In this document: piece after piece, positions 1 to 11,860 of the stretch
How the letters are laid out: each line of letters begins with the position of its first letter
Position numbering within the stretch: position 1 is the stretch's first letter
From: Taxillus chinensis
Taxonomy: Eukaryota > Streptophyta > Magnoliopsida > Santalales > Loranthaceae
Assembly (NCBI GenBank): GCA_023512835.1
Contig: CM042089.1
Span: forward strand, 20,340,438 to 20,404,437
Reading direction: 5' to 3'
DNA: 64,000 nt
Translations under genes and position numbers: made by a program
Notes under the pieces: generated by a model
Seen by the model: the letters and a program-made list of their open reading frames with translations, nothing else
Told to the model about the DNA's origin: nothing
Databases searched by the model: none

Positions 1-170
1 AGCAGAATCAAGCTAAAAAATCCTATCCCGACCTGACCCGCCTCACTTCGACCCAAAGTGCCCAAACTAGCGAGTCAGGGCGAGTTTGTGGTGAAATTTC
101 GGATCGGGAAGTATCCGAGCCTAACCCGACCCGACCCGTTGCCATGTGTACTTATGAATTGTAAAATAGA
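1..170. mobile_element. Remnant of a GC-rich hAT-like MITE
   Basis: The stretch is rich in GACCCGACCCG-type motifs and ends near GACCCGTTGCCATG. That resembles the inner end of the intact element at 57494-58041, whose end reads CCATTGCCATCCCTA. It lacks the terminal CCCTA and a visible target duplication, and it runs off the window edge, so the left end is unknown. The family link is inferred from base composition and the shared terminal words. Confidence 0.4.
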
Positions 171-1158
171 TAAAACATAAATTTGTCATTATATTTGCCT
201 TTCCTTGCCCTTATCCTCTTCTCAAGGTCCTCCCTAGAATTCATTCCACATTTGATGATGTTTGGTTCATTTAATTTTTGCCTTTTCACAAAATTCTCAG
301 CATTGGGATGAATTTTTTCATGTTTTATTTACATTAATAAAGCAATAGAAAGGATTAGTTTTTCTCTATGTAAATGTTCAACCAAGTGTAATCCTTTTAT
401 ATATATTAATTCCATAGAAGATTTCACCATTTTTGCTTTTTTATGTGTGCCATATCATATGCATTTTCGTTAATGCCAGCATATCATCATTCTAAGAAGT
501 TTAATTTTTGAATGGGAAACTCTGCTAATTTTTGATTCATTATTCCCAATGCCACCTTTAGTTTCTCCTAGAACTCCTTCCTTATGTCGCCAAATATCTT
601 CTCCTGCCATGTGGCAGTTTTACAACTTGGAGGGCCTATAAGTGCATTCATTTGCCTTTATAGTTGGTTTGCGCATGGGGGATTTGTACGACCTACTTGT
701 AACTAAACTGTTCATAAGCGAAATTTTCTCAACTACGACATTAATGCAGAAAGATTGTACTTCGCCAGTATTTCGTGAGATTCGTCAGCTGTATCTTGCC
801 GTGAACAATTAGATATTCAGTTGATTCATATGGTATGGGGTAGTGTCTGAAAATATTCAGAAAGCTGCCAGTAAATGCCATATGTCCAATATTGGTTATA
901 CTGATATGAAAGCAATACTAAAATTTAAATTTTATATATGTATGTGAATTGTAACTCTTTCTATTAATTTGTATATATATTTAACATCTTTAGTGGTCTC
1001 CAAAGATGTAACTAGCAAAATTGCGTAGGGGACATTCGATTTATATTTCCTTAAATGGAGAAGGTGCAAATAAGTTGCCAACTCACATATTAACTGGTAT
1101 TTTGTGATACTTATCGAGTTATGGCCTTATCCTCACAGTGAATCATCTCGTGTTGCAG

Positions 1159-4100
1159 TTCTAGAGAGGATATCATTGTATATGCCTGTGATTGTAGCAA
1201 TGAGGCTCTTGATAGGGCCAAAGAGATTATAGAAGCCAGTAAGGTGGTTTCCGTTGAACAACGCTTCCATACATTTTGTTGCGACTTCACAACATCTGAG
1301 TTTCCAAAATGGTTGGCCTGCATTTCTTGCCGGGAAATTACTTTGCAAAAGAAGCACAGTTCCTTTTCAGGTTGCTAGTTTTATCTACTACCTTCTCATA
1401 TTCCTTTTTGTTTTTTTTGAACATTGAATTGTTCTCTAGTTCAACGTGGGCTCACGGTTTTGTTTTTCATTGGCACGTGTGGTAGAGAATACAGGGACAC
1501 ATCTAAATTTTCTTTCATCACTAGAAGATGGTAAATGTTGCATTGGTGGGGTGGATTTTGTTTCTCTGGTGCGTGCTTTCATTATCTCAGTAAATAAATC
1601 AGCCCACTATAATGGTTTTCAAATGACAATATGGAAATCAGATAAAATCAGATAACACCTTTGTTTTGTTGGGTCTGTCTTCATTTGAATTTTTAATAAA
1701 CAAATTCTAGTTAAATCTTTTAAGCGGGAGGTATTTAGGAACATTTATGATTTCCTGAATGTATCATGTGTCTGCTTGAATCAAGCCTAGTTTATCTGGA
1801 TTGCTTACAATCTGGATTGCTTTCGGGACAATGTATAGCTCTTGTCCCTACCAGATTAAACAAATAGCCATGCATTTGTGCATTGCCTGGTAATAGAGCA
1901 GTACTTCAATAATGTGTTGAAAATGGACTTCTATAAAGCAATTTAATGTCTTTTTCAGAACTTCTTTTGAAGAAAAAGGAAATCAAAAGAAAGCTTATCC
2001 CTGAGCTGAACACATATATCTTCTATATTATCCTATCACAATAAACCTTCAACCTAGACTACCCAGTTCTTACTAAAGTTCTTAATTTCATTATCTGATT
2101 TCCCCTAAAGAAATTCCATATGAAAATCATTTGAAACTTCATTTGAATTTACGTTCAATAATAACGAAAATTGGGCTTCTTGGACATCTTTCAAAAATGT
2201 TGCACTAGACACAGCCTTCATTGTTGTATCAAGATAAGTGCATTGGTGCCCAATTGCATCAATGGCAACCTGGTTAAGGTCTTCGATTCATAAGATCAAC
2301 GTCAAGGTTGGTCTGCATGTTATTAAGAAGCACTTAAGCAGCATTGCATGGACCAAGAGCATAAGAACTAGAGACTTCGGCTGGTCGCTGTGGGGCTTAC
2401 AGCTGAAGAGGATATCTTTAAGTAGGGAAGCTCCACAGTATTTGGCTTAGATAGGGGTGCCAGCTCATAAAGGCTTAGAAGTGTTGGCCCATAATAGGGC
2501 GAGTCCCCAAAAGAAATCACATTAGCAGGCACTTGACACCTGCTCTAACTATAACAAACATATCCCTTTAAAATGCATGGATAGCCAGCATACACATACT
2601 TTTAAGTTCGAAGGGACAATTAATCAGCCCTAGAAAGTGTATGAAATAAACACACCAAAATACTTGAGGATGAACAAACCAGAGTGGACGATCTAGATGA
2701 ACTGATGAAGGGCCAGATGAGTTGAGAATATAACACAAAGTATGAAAGACAAGATTAAGAATGCTTGAAATAGCTTTGTGAGGAAAAATACAATGGACAA
2801 CATCAAATAAGTGACTATTTTTGCATTCCACAATCTCACTTTTTTGAGTGTGAGCACAAGATCTCTAATGGAGGATGGCACAAGACTCAAGAAATTGTGT
2901 ATGATAGGATTCGAAGAAATACTTATAAGCATTATTAGTATGCAAAACGAGTAAATATACCATATTGAAAGAATTCATGATAAAAAGTAGAACATGAACA
3001 AAAAGCTTTAGAATAATTTTTTTTATGAAATATAACCTAGCAGTGCAACTACTATCCTCAATTAAAGTGACAAAATATTTAATTTCAAACGAAGACACAT
3101 AATAAAGACTTTGAACATTAGAGTGAACTAACTTAAATAGTTGTGAAACATTGGTGAGAAAATAACATGATATGCTTACCTAACATGTTTTTTGGTCATT
3201 TTAAACACTTTTTAGGGACAAATGGAAATTGACAAGGTGTATTGATGGATGACAAAGGCAACAATAATGCTTTAGAGTATATAAAGATTATTGAGTGGCT
3301 GCAACAATAGCCCAACATCCTAATTTAGTAGAGAGACCATCATTAATTTGGCATTATTTAAAATCTTGAAAATGTTGAAAAAACCGATATAATACAATTA
3401 AAATCTCAAGTTTGAGAACTAACATATAATAAATTGCAAGAAAAGTTTGAAATATAATAGAAATATTGTAAATATAAAGAATAGCTTTGTGATACACAAG
3501 CGGTAACAATAACTCAAAGGTATCATAAATAAAGGGAGCACGTTTGGTGGAAGAAAGGAGTTGGCAGATGGATGTAGCAGGCATTGGGCAGTCGGGAATA
3601 ATTTAGATATAATGCGTGAATGCTTTAGATATAATGAGCGATGAACTGTAACCAACAACACTACCATATGATGCCCAAGATAGTAAAAATAATATAGCGA
3701 ACACTAGGAGAATAAGCCGTTAGTAAAACATAACTCACATAGAAATCGACTATGAACATAATAAGACTATTTGAGGTGTGTCACTGGCAAGTTACGATTG
3801 CTAAAAATAGAACAAACCTAGAAAAATTTGACAAACAAGTTTTGGCTAGGAGCAGCAAATTCCAGTGAGGGTGACATTAATAGATGCAGAATCTGAAAAA
3901 CAATGGCGTCTCAAATCTGAAATTGGATGAAAAATGAACTCTAAATCTAAATAAATCACTTACAAAAACCTTGAAATACTCAGTACTGTATTAAAAAAAG
4001 CTCTCAAAGTAGTGGGAGATGGTAGAAGGGCTAATTTGAACTTGTGATTAAAAACGATTTCAGTTATGGGAGCCGAAGATGATTCTGGCGATGGCAACAG

Positions 4101-5575
4101 TTGCTGGGGCTGATTCAGCATGTCACTTAAATAATGCAATTAATCTTACATATATAGGGGATTCTGTTCTTGAGCATTGGTCCAACTATGTTATGCTCCA
4201 ACTTGCTATTAAATTCTAGAAAATCACAGCCACTAATTCTTAGAGGACAACATTTTAACTGAATTCTAGAAAAATGTTTCGTGGCCCTTGAATAAATTGC
4301 TTTATTGTACCAATGTTTGATCTCAGATATTCACTCTATCGGCAGTTCCACATGACAAAATGCCCAGGGTTGTTAAAGAGTGCTTCTCTGTTTTGAAGCC
4401 TGGCGGCATTCTTCTATTCCGGGATTATGGTATGGCACATTGTATATTAGTCTCAATAATTCTCATCAATTTTTCTGGGCATTTTCTGAAATTATTTTAT
4501 CAATGAACCGCAGGCCTCTATGATATGACTATGCTCCGGTTTGAGCCACACAAGAGAGTGTGCTTTCGGGAATACATGCGCTCTGATGGAACCCGTTCTT
4601 ATTTCTTCAGTTTGGATACCGTTAGAGACCTTTTTGTCGGTGTAGGCTTCATTCAGGTATTCTTTTTGTAAGTTTGTTTTAATGGTCCTTAATCTGATTG
4701 CCAATTCAGCCTATGGTCGTGTCCATATGGTTCCATTATGTAACATTTAATTGCTGAATAGGCACGGTCAGAGCAAAGAAAAGTCCTACATTAAAGACTT
4801 CACTACTCATTTTGATGGAATCGGTCGCCGAGAGCATAGGCGTTTAACTATACTCGCACGTCATAAGATGTTCATACAACTCGCTCAATACCAAGACAAC
4901 ATAAATATGGAACTTAAGAAAACCTAATCAAGGTTCTTTACTTATTGCAACAGAGCAGCTCCTGGGCCAAGAAAACAGTATGTTCAAAGGATCAGGCCTC
5001 CCTCCCATTGCAGGTGGGAGCAGCCCAATTTGGGCCCTGGGTTTAAGACTTAAGTGGACATGTGATTGATTTAGTCTGTTGATAACATCAGCCTAGTAAG
5101 TAGGCTGTGATCACGGGTAAGGATTAGAACTGCTACTGTATTTGGGGTTCAAATCTCTTAGCAATAAAGTATGGTTCAGTCACAAAGACAGATATAGGCC
5201 TTAGGGGACCCTTGGGTGTGCAACTCTGAAAGTTCTATGAACCATCACTTAACTGTAATATTATAGAAGATAAATGAAGTATGGCTTCCTGCTGGTATAG
5301 ATATTTTAATAGGCTTTCATCATTATTGTTTTCCCACATAACGCAGGCAAGCTCAACTGATAACTTGACGCTTATTTGCTGTAATTTGGAAAAATCAGAA
5401 TCACTAGGACGGTGCTGTTTTTTCTTTTTTTCCTCTCTTGGCTTTATGACTGATGAGTTGCCGATTTCTCGTGCAGCTGGAGCTTGAATATTGCTGCGTT
5501 AAGTCGTTGAATCGGAGAAATGGGAAGAGCATGCGAAGGGTGTGGGTTCATGGGAAGTTCCGAAGGCTTATGTGA
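1159..5575 (+). CDS. METTL/Trm140-like methyltransferase, 3' part (five exons, 5' end outside window)
   Basis: Five exons can be joined with matching phases: 1159-1370, 1525-1568, 4327-4429, 4514-4656 and 5477-5575, giving 199 residues to a TGA stop. The product reads VYACDCSNEAL, then CCIGGVDFVSL|IFTLSAVP, then VLKPGGILLFRDYGLYDM, then EYMRSDGTRSYFFSLDTVRD and finally RRVWVHGKF. This order is typical of the plant branch of the METTL2/6/8 (yeast Trm140) family. Known members make 3-methylcytidine at position 32 of tRNAs using S-adenosylmethionine; that activity here is inferred from the family. The N-terminal half with the SAM-binding VGCG-type motif is not in the window, and 1-1158 looks like intron. 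The exon at 1525 was chosen because its phase continues exon 1159-1370; an in-frame open stretch reaches further upstream but needs another phase. The second intron is 2.76 kb and holds a copia relic. All visible exons are open, so the gene is probably functional. Confidence 0.83.
2560..3110 (-). mobile_element. Decayed Ty1/copia integrase fragment in an intron
   Basis: Read on the minus strand, broken frames resemble the copia integrase core: YFVTLIEDSS (like YFVTFIDD.S), then LHTNNAYKYF (like LRSDNG.EY), then FLESCAILH and CAHTQKSEIVECKN (like HTPQQNGVAERKN), and downstream QVFWCVYFIHF (like KVFGC.CFVH). Stops and frameshifts interrupt it throughout. It lies antisense in the intron between the exons ending at 1568 and starting at 4327 of the methyltransferase gene. 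Related sequence may extend to about 3670 but is too eroded to assign. No LTRs or target duplication were found. Confidence 0.7.
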
Positions 5576-7799
5576 AGGGTCTTTTCTTTTCTTTCTTTGT
5601 CTCCCTCCCTTGTTTTGTTCGCTTCCACATTTCATTGGTATCGACAGAAACAAATGCAAGCTGTTGCATGATATGATTGGGGCATTCAAAATTAGTTGTA
5701 ATTCATTGCTGCTTGGGTGAATTTTATATTGCTCAGGACAGGTGAGTATATCCCATGTCAACATGTTCCTAAGGTGTTTGAGTAGGCCTACCTTTCTCGG
5801 TCTTATTCATTACCTCACGTAGCGGAGCACAACGTACAAGCAAGCGTCTTATTTTTATATTCTTATTATGCATATTTTTTAAATAAAACCCATGATTATC
5901 ATGGCGGTGATAATAATAGCGATCATTTTTTTTGTAGCGTAGAGTGGACATCGACGCAATTTCCTTTGAAGATTCTAATCGAGTCCCCCCCTTTTCGGTG
6001 CGCAAATTACTCTGATGAGAGATATGCTAGGTTTAAGTTTTTTTTTTTTTAATGATATGGCATTTCGAGATAAAGATCATTGGCTCGAATTCTATAAGTT
6101 GAATTATTTTGATTTAGACTTATTTTGGGTTGAATTTTTCACATCTTAATGGTACTCTTATGTCTTTTATATGAATTATTTGAGATATCAAAGTTTTATA
6201 TTAGGATTAAGCTTTTTGAGATTTAATTCTGTCTCAAATTTCTTTAGATAAGTAAATTACTTTTCCAATTTAAGTCTATGTCTCAAATTGAAGTCTTTTG
6301 TCTTGAATCTCAATACTTTCAAGATGAAAGCATGTACTTTTCGAATTAGTTCTTTGACAGCAATTTACTGGATTAAATTAAACCTAAAGATCCAACATAT
6401 TAGAGTTAGTAGATCTACTAATGAAATTCTTTATGTATTACAAATGTGTAGAGCAAAATATTGTATTAAGCGATAATTGTTTGTTAATAAAATCACTTAT
6501 TAACAATTATATTTTATGTCTTTCGCGCTTTATGCTCTATACAAATAAAGAATATAAGTTGTGAGGTGTTATTGTAATTTTCTAAAGGGGTTGATTGGTT
6601 GATGCATTCATCCCTCTCTCGATCACCCTGGGATCTAACAAAACTTTATAAAAAAAAAGCCAAATTATTGCCAAATCATCAAACTTACAAAATCAAGTCA
6701 TTCTAAAAATTCACTTTATAAAGTTATGTGCCCAACAATCAGGCTAGTGACTTAATTAAAACTATGAACACGGCCCAACACCTGGGCAACACATCTAACA
6801 AGTTTCAAAGACAAAAATAAATGGTTATAAGTTTTGATTTTTGTATTTTATTGAATTTTAATCTGAAAATAATTATAGTTTAGTTAAGATAAGGATTTAA
6901 AAAAAAATAGGTTAAAAAAATGTGCGCCCATATAATAAAATAGAGAACAATTAAAAATAAAATATTTAAATTTTTCCATAAAATTAAGTTTAAATTTTAA
7001 AACGAAAAATAGTTAGAAATAATTTTTAAAAACAAATATGGGACTCACCTATTTTGAAAACTAAATTATAAAATTAAATAATTTTAAATTTATTTGAACT
7101 TACTATTTTTTAAATAACAATGTTTTTAAACACAATAAGGGGAACCAAATGTACTCAAATATTTTTATTTAGAAAAACTAATGTCATTTTAATTATCATT
7201 ATATTTAAAATTATTTTTCAAATTTTATTAAATTACAAAATAGTGTCCTAAGTATCACGGAGTTAGACTTACGATGAGCTAACTTGCGCGTCACTTAATT
7301 ACTTAGCAAAAATTTCGTGAAATAAGTAAGTTTTAAGTTCGAGTGAAGGATTTTAGAGTTGTTTGGAAAAATTGGCGCAGGTGCATGCTACTTGAGGAGG
7401 GGGCAGGACGGAAAGTATAGCTGATACAGACGGAATAGGCTTCACGGCAGTTCGTGTGGAAGATCGATGAAGTCCTATACATCAATTCAAACCATATTAA
7501 TTGTAAATACACGTCATTGCTATAACCACAATTGTAAGTAGCATGACTATATATTATTGTCTTCATGACCTAAACCTCTCCCCACATAAATTGTGGCACA
7601 TTAGTCTTATTAATCATACTTCAAAGTTCAAACCATATCCAAGGGTAAATGTTCTCCTTTTAGGCACGTGAATTATATGTTATTATCCCAAAATCTTCTT
7701 AGAATTTAGGAAATGGCCATATTTACTATAGTATTCACTTCTGTTTTACCTCACTATAATAACTTTTCATAGCTATTTCTAAACTTCAATTTGTATTAA
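5576..7799. other. Intergenic, no gene seen
   Basis: The first about 150 bases are probably the 3' UTR of the methyltransferase gene. The rest is AT-rich and without a recognisable coding signal. Around 6940-7160 there is a stretch with words such as AGTTAGAAATAATTTTTAAAAA that recurs near 23400 and 36500, probably an old MITE family. Confidence 0.5.
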
Positions 7800-8213
7800 C
7801 TTGAATTTCTTAAGGTATTTAATAACATTTCCTACCACAAATGTGATAAAATAAATAAAAATATTAAATGAATTTTAATAAATATATATTTTTATAGTAT
7901 TATTAAATTAAAAACATATATCTTATTTATTTATTATTACTATTATTATAATATTTTTATAAATTACATATAATAGTAGTTTAAACATATTAAATAAAGA
8001 TAACATATTCTAACGATTAATTAATTATATTTTTTGGATAAGTTTACGATGTGAATTCTTTTTTGTAGATTTATATGATTTTGTAATTTTATTCATAAAT
8101 GTTCGTAAACACCATAATTTAAAGCTTGTGTTTAGTTCTGTTCATTAATGAATATTAATTAACACGTTTGAATATCTTTTTATTTGGTTCGATTTTGTTC
8201 GCTTACAGTCCTA
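7800..8213 (+). mobile_element. Left-truncated copy of the TAGGGCTGTA repeat family
   Basis: This matches the right half of the element at 32872-33560. Shared words in the same order include TTTAAACATATTAAATAAAG, GGATAAGTTTACG, TTTGTAGATTT and the terminal TTACAGTCCTA, which corresponds to TACAGCCCTA. The left end is lost, so its start is approximate. The family appears non-coding. Confidence 0.6.
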
Positions 8214-9023
8214 TAGGTGGGGATATACAGAAGTAGATAAAAAATTTTAATCCACACAGATGCAGATATCTTTGATTTTCCGTCAAATTATGTGTGTTCA
8301 AGAAGAAACTGTAAATTTTTTATTGGGTAAGGGTGCCAAGGTGAGCAGGTTTTATTTTCTTTTGGTTGCTTCTAGATTTTTTATAAGCTCACATATTGTT
8401 GATTAGTTCTTGAATTTTTTTCTTGGGTTGCTATGTAGTGTAGTTTGCCTTAAGCGCGATTAACTTGTCACTAGAAAAAAAAGGTTATGTAGTTGTCTAA
8501 GGACACTCACAACTGTTTTTCTAATATTTTTCTTAATTTTATAAATTTAAATTACTTTTTGCTTCCTTATATAGATATATATCACAATAGATTCTCTTAA
8601 TTATTCTCTATATTATTTTTATTTAATAATACTTTTTATAATTTGATATAAAATAAAAGTGAAAGTTATGAAAAATGTGAAGGAAATAGGTGAGAGAAAT
8701 TTTTTTTATATAATTTAATAATTATAGAAAGTGAACAATGCTTCCCAATACGTTGAGAAATACTGTACAAATCCTATAGAGAAAGTTAAATATATAACTT
8801 TTGTTGTAGATATAATTTTATGACGTTTAAACTTTTTCTCCTTAAATTTAAAAAAACAGACTAATATAAGAAATCGACTAAGTCCTATAAAAATAAGTTC
8901 AGAAGGAAAAATGACAGTTGGTCTTTTTATTTATTTTCTTTTGTTAACTTTAAAAATAATCAATTTAATTCCATTAAAAATCTAGGGTGTTCAAAAACTT
9001 TTGTTGTTATTGGCCTTTTGCAG
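8214..9023. other. Intergenic, contains a dispersed AT-rich repeat
   Basis: No gene seen. Positions 8505-8670 form, in reverse orientation, a copy of an AT-rich repeat also present near 27850-28010 and 47560-47760; shared words include GATATATAT followed by TATATA and then AAAAGTAA. It is probably a MITE, but its ends are not clear. Confidence 0.45.
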
Positions 9024-9490
9024 TTTTTAGTGGTTTCGAGGAACGAGCACTTTGTGAAGCTGATTGGGTATTGCTTGGAAGCGAATTACCGAATTTTGGC
9101 ACAAATCAATATGGAACCATGGCTCGTTACATGACATTTTACATATCATATCAATACTGCAGGACGAAAAGGTTTACAGGAGCAGAACCAGGTCTAGTTC
9201 TTGATTGGAACCAAAGAGTTAAAATTCCTTATGGCGCTACGAAAGGACTTGAGTTTTTGCATATTAACTCAATTTATGCAAACACTGTTACAGATTATAG
9301 AAATAACTTTAGTTAATTTGATGCCTTAAAAGTTATAAATCACCCGTTTCTTATCTTTTCACTGATCCCAAGTAAAGCCACTAATTAAGAATTTTAAGAT
9401 TGGGTTTCTCTATGTATTTAACTTTTGTTCTTCATTAAAATCTCAGGTATGCCATGACAGGGCAGATTAATCAGAAAAGTGATGTGTACC
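9024..9490 (+). pseudogene. PTI1-like serine/threonine kinase pseudogene fragment
   Basis: Pieces of a plant PTI1-like receptor-like cytoplasmic kinase are readable in order. A splice-acceptor-like TTTTGCAG at 9016-9023 precedes VVSRNEHFVKLIGYCLEANY. Next, in another frame, comes QYGTMA, and then GAEPGLVLDWNQRVKI and ATKGLEFLH up to about 9264. A second piece at 9447-9490 behind AAAATCTCAG reads YAMTGQINQKSDVY (kinase subdomains VIII-IX). The catalytic-loop HRD and DFG segment expected between them is absent, there are at least two frameshifts, and no similarity continues after 9490. Intron-like boundaries suggest a DNA-level duplication, not a retrocopy. It cannot encode an active kinase. 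Confidence 0.75.
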
Positions 9491-9599
9491 CAGGCAAAAG
9501 AAGGGAGGCTCTCAGGAACTTTGAAAAGAAGGCTGCCACATCTCGATTGTTGTATATTTTTAGAACCCACGCACTTTTCCTGGCATTTTAAAAACTTCA

Positions 9600-9850
9600 A
9601 AATAGGCCTTTTAAAAAAAACTCACTTTTGCTAGCGTTTTTGAAAACGTTGGAACTTTGAAAACTCACTTTAAAATTTTCCCCGGGTCTTAAAAACGCTA
9701 ACAAAAATTTAATTTTTTTCTGGCAATTTTGCGAAAATGTCAAAAAAAAAAGTTAATCTTTTTAAGACTGTTTTCCAAAAACGACAGGACATTGCACTCT
9801 CGGTGTTTTTAAAATATTGAAAAAAACTTTCCCAACGTTTTAAAAAACAA
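9600..9850. repeat. Cluster of short imperfect inverted repeats, CACTA-like subterminal region
   Basis: Several short hairpin-forming units follow each other, each with a run of T, a run of A and GC-containing ends: GCTAGCGTTTTTGAAAACGTT at about 9630, GTCTTAAAAACGCTAAC at about 9685, CAATTTTGCGAAAATGTC at about 9724, GACTGTTTTCCAAAAACGAC at about 9767 and CCAACGTTTTAAAAAAC at about 9832. Arrays of this kind are found in subterminal regions of plant CACTA transposons. No CACTA terminus was located, so the assignment is an inference. Confidence 0.4.
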
Positions 9851-10439
9851 GTTTTTGAATTGTTATTTTGTATTGGTTTCAATTCAATACTAAACACCTC
9901 CGAAATAATATAATACTCATGCCAAAAAATCTTCCTAAAATTGATAACTTGAGGTTGAACATTATCCATCTTACAGGAAGTGTTATTAAACTTATATTTC
10001 CTCTGTAAAACAAATACTTTTTCTTCTAAGTATACTTCGTTAGACATAAACCTAATTTTTCAATACATGCTGTAGCAGAATATCTTATCAATTTTTATAG
10101 TATTAGTTTTTCCAGTAAAATAGATATTGTCAAAAAAATTATTAATGCAATTTGTTTATCTCCACTCGTGCCAATCCATATGCACTGTTTCTTTTATTTA
10201 AAGTGATTTGTGTGCCTATTCCAATGATACTATGGTTTCATATCATTATGGAAGAAAATTGAGATAAGATATGTACTAGTAATTGAGTTTTGATAAGTAG
10301 TTTCTTAAAATTTTATTATAATAGAAGTAAATAGTTTTAAAAATAATTTATTTATTAGATATTATTTTATTATAAAATTATGAGTTTTACAAGGATTCTC
10401 ACTATTTTCACTACAACCCTACTCTTGCTTCCAACTATT
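9851..10439. other. Intergenic, nothing recognised
   Basis: AT-rich DNA without a coding signal or a clear repeat boundary. Confidence 0.5.
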
Positions 10440-11860
10440 AATTTTGTTAAAAAGTTCTTGTTTTTACTAATTGTAATTACCATGCTTTAAAAGATATTTT
10501 ACAAAAGTATAATTTGTGAATTGAGTACCTTGATCTAACTTTAACATTTTAATTCTTTGACTATTAGTCATTTTTAGTCACTCTCTTGAATATCTTCAAG
10601 CAACTTAAAGCTTCAAATTTATGCTTTAAATACATGATGTAGATTCTACTTGTAAAATTATATACAAACAAAATGATGTTCTTTTCACCATTAAATCCTT
10701 TAGTCCACATTATTTTACATAAATCAGTATGTGTAATCTGTAATAGTGCTTCAAAATTGTGTTCAAAATCTTATACTTGTTTTTGCTTTGTTTGCCCTTT
10801 AAACGTGATGAACATATATATTTTCTTTTCCTCTTCAAATCTAGAATAACTCTAATGGCATGTTTAGTTGTTAATTCTCTCAAGTTTTTCGGACTAAGAT
10901 GTCTTGGCTTTTTATACAAGAGAAAATTATATTATTTATTTGTGAGGAAAATTACCATGGATTTTGTTTTCCTCAATATATACAAATTCCCAACTTCTAC
11001 ATTTATGCTACTTTTATATTTTTAGTTGGCACCACCCTATTTTCATAAATGTCACCTCATGATTTTTATCACAAGGTTGCAAATGCTAGATTATATATTA
11101 ATACTTCAACATGTAGTACTTCTTTTTTGCTTTCATCTTCCAAAAGCTTATAGACCCTTAAGCTTTAGTTTCTAAAAAGTTGTCATTTCCAAACATCCAA
11201 AATTCTTTTTGCTCAATTTTGACAACTTTCTTTTGTCTCCAATCATATAAGATGTACACCTATTATTAAATATCAACTACTTATCTTTGAAATCAATTTT
11301 CAATGCAATCTCAACCATATGAGCTTATTCCTTGTTCTTTGCCCTATAGATAGTTTTCATTTTTGATTTGGAGCCTTCTTTATTTTCTTCTTTCTGCTCC
11401 ACAACCTTTTTATTTTTTCGAGTTGCATTTTGAGTCTTCTTAGTGCTCTTGATCTTCTTCTTTTGGTATGGGAGAAGTACCAAACATCTTTTTGTACTAA
11501 AACCTTCCATCCCACATCTCTTAGATTTTGGTAAGTTTGCCAAAATTGTAATCTTATTATTGATAGTGATAAGCTTAGGTTTCCACTAGCAAGCTTTCTT
11601 TTTTATTTCCATGTCTTTTACAAAATTGTAATCTTATCATTGCTAGCCTATCTCTAATCCTTGTACATAGTCCCCCTAGATTGTAAACCTTTTCTTCCAT
11701 TGTTAGAGTGTTGAACTTATATAAAACTCCACAATAAAATAAATGCCCTTGACAACTTTCTCTTATTTCTAGTCATATAAGATGCACATCCACTATCAAT
11801 GATCCATAATTAATTGACAACTTACTTTGTCTTCAATCATATAAGAACCACATAATTAGT
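10440..11860 (-). mobile_element. Decayed Ty1/copia gag-pol relic
   Basis: On the minus strand, broken frames show copia landmarks. A protease active-site word WIIDSGCASYMT lies at about 11770-11810. A CCHC-like KRCGMEGFSTKRC lies at about 11470-11525. A pre-integrase segment HLSPKNLRELTTKHA with a following GKQSKNK lies at about 10790-10900. The integrase start is HTDLCGPM-like, with FVDNFTRRTWVYFLKHKFEA and LDQGTQFTNYTF at about 10505-10735. Stops are frequent and the order is disturbed: protease-like words also occur near 11225-11255 and 11815-11850. Two nested or duplicated copies may be present. No LTRs were identified. Confidence 0.72.

Noticed and set aside
1446..1568. Longer upstream version of the second visible methyltransferase exon
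   Set aside because: An acceptor near 1440 would enter in a different phase from exon 1159-1370; the AG at 1523-1524 is the one that keeps the frame.
2238..2450. Open frame in the intron resembling coding DNA
   Set aside because: Codon composition looks plausible, but no conserved domain is recognisable and it has no matching splice phases.
5080..5220. Possible SINE with GGTTCAAATCTC B box in the methyltransferase intron
   Set aside because: A B-box-like word is present but no convincing A box, tail or target duplication could be matched.
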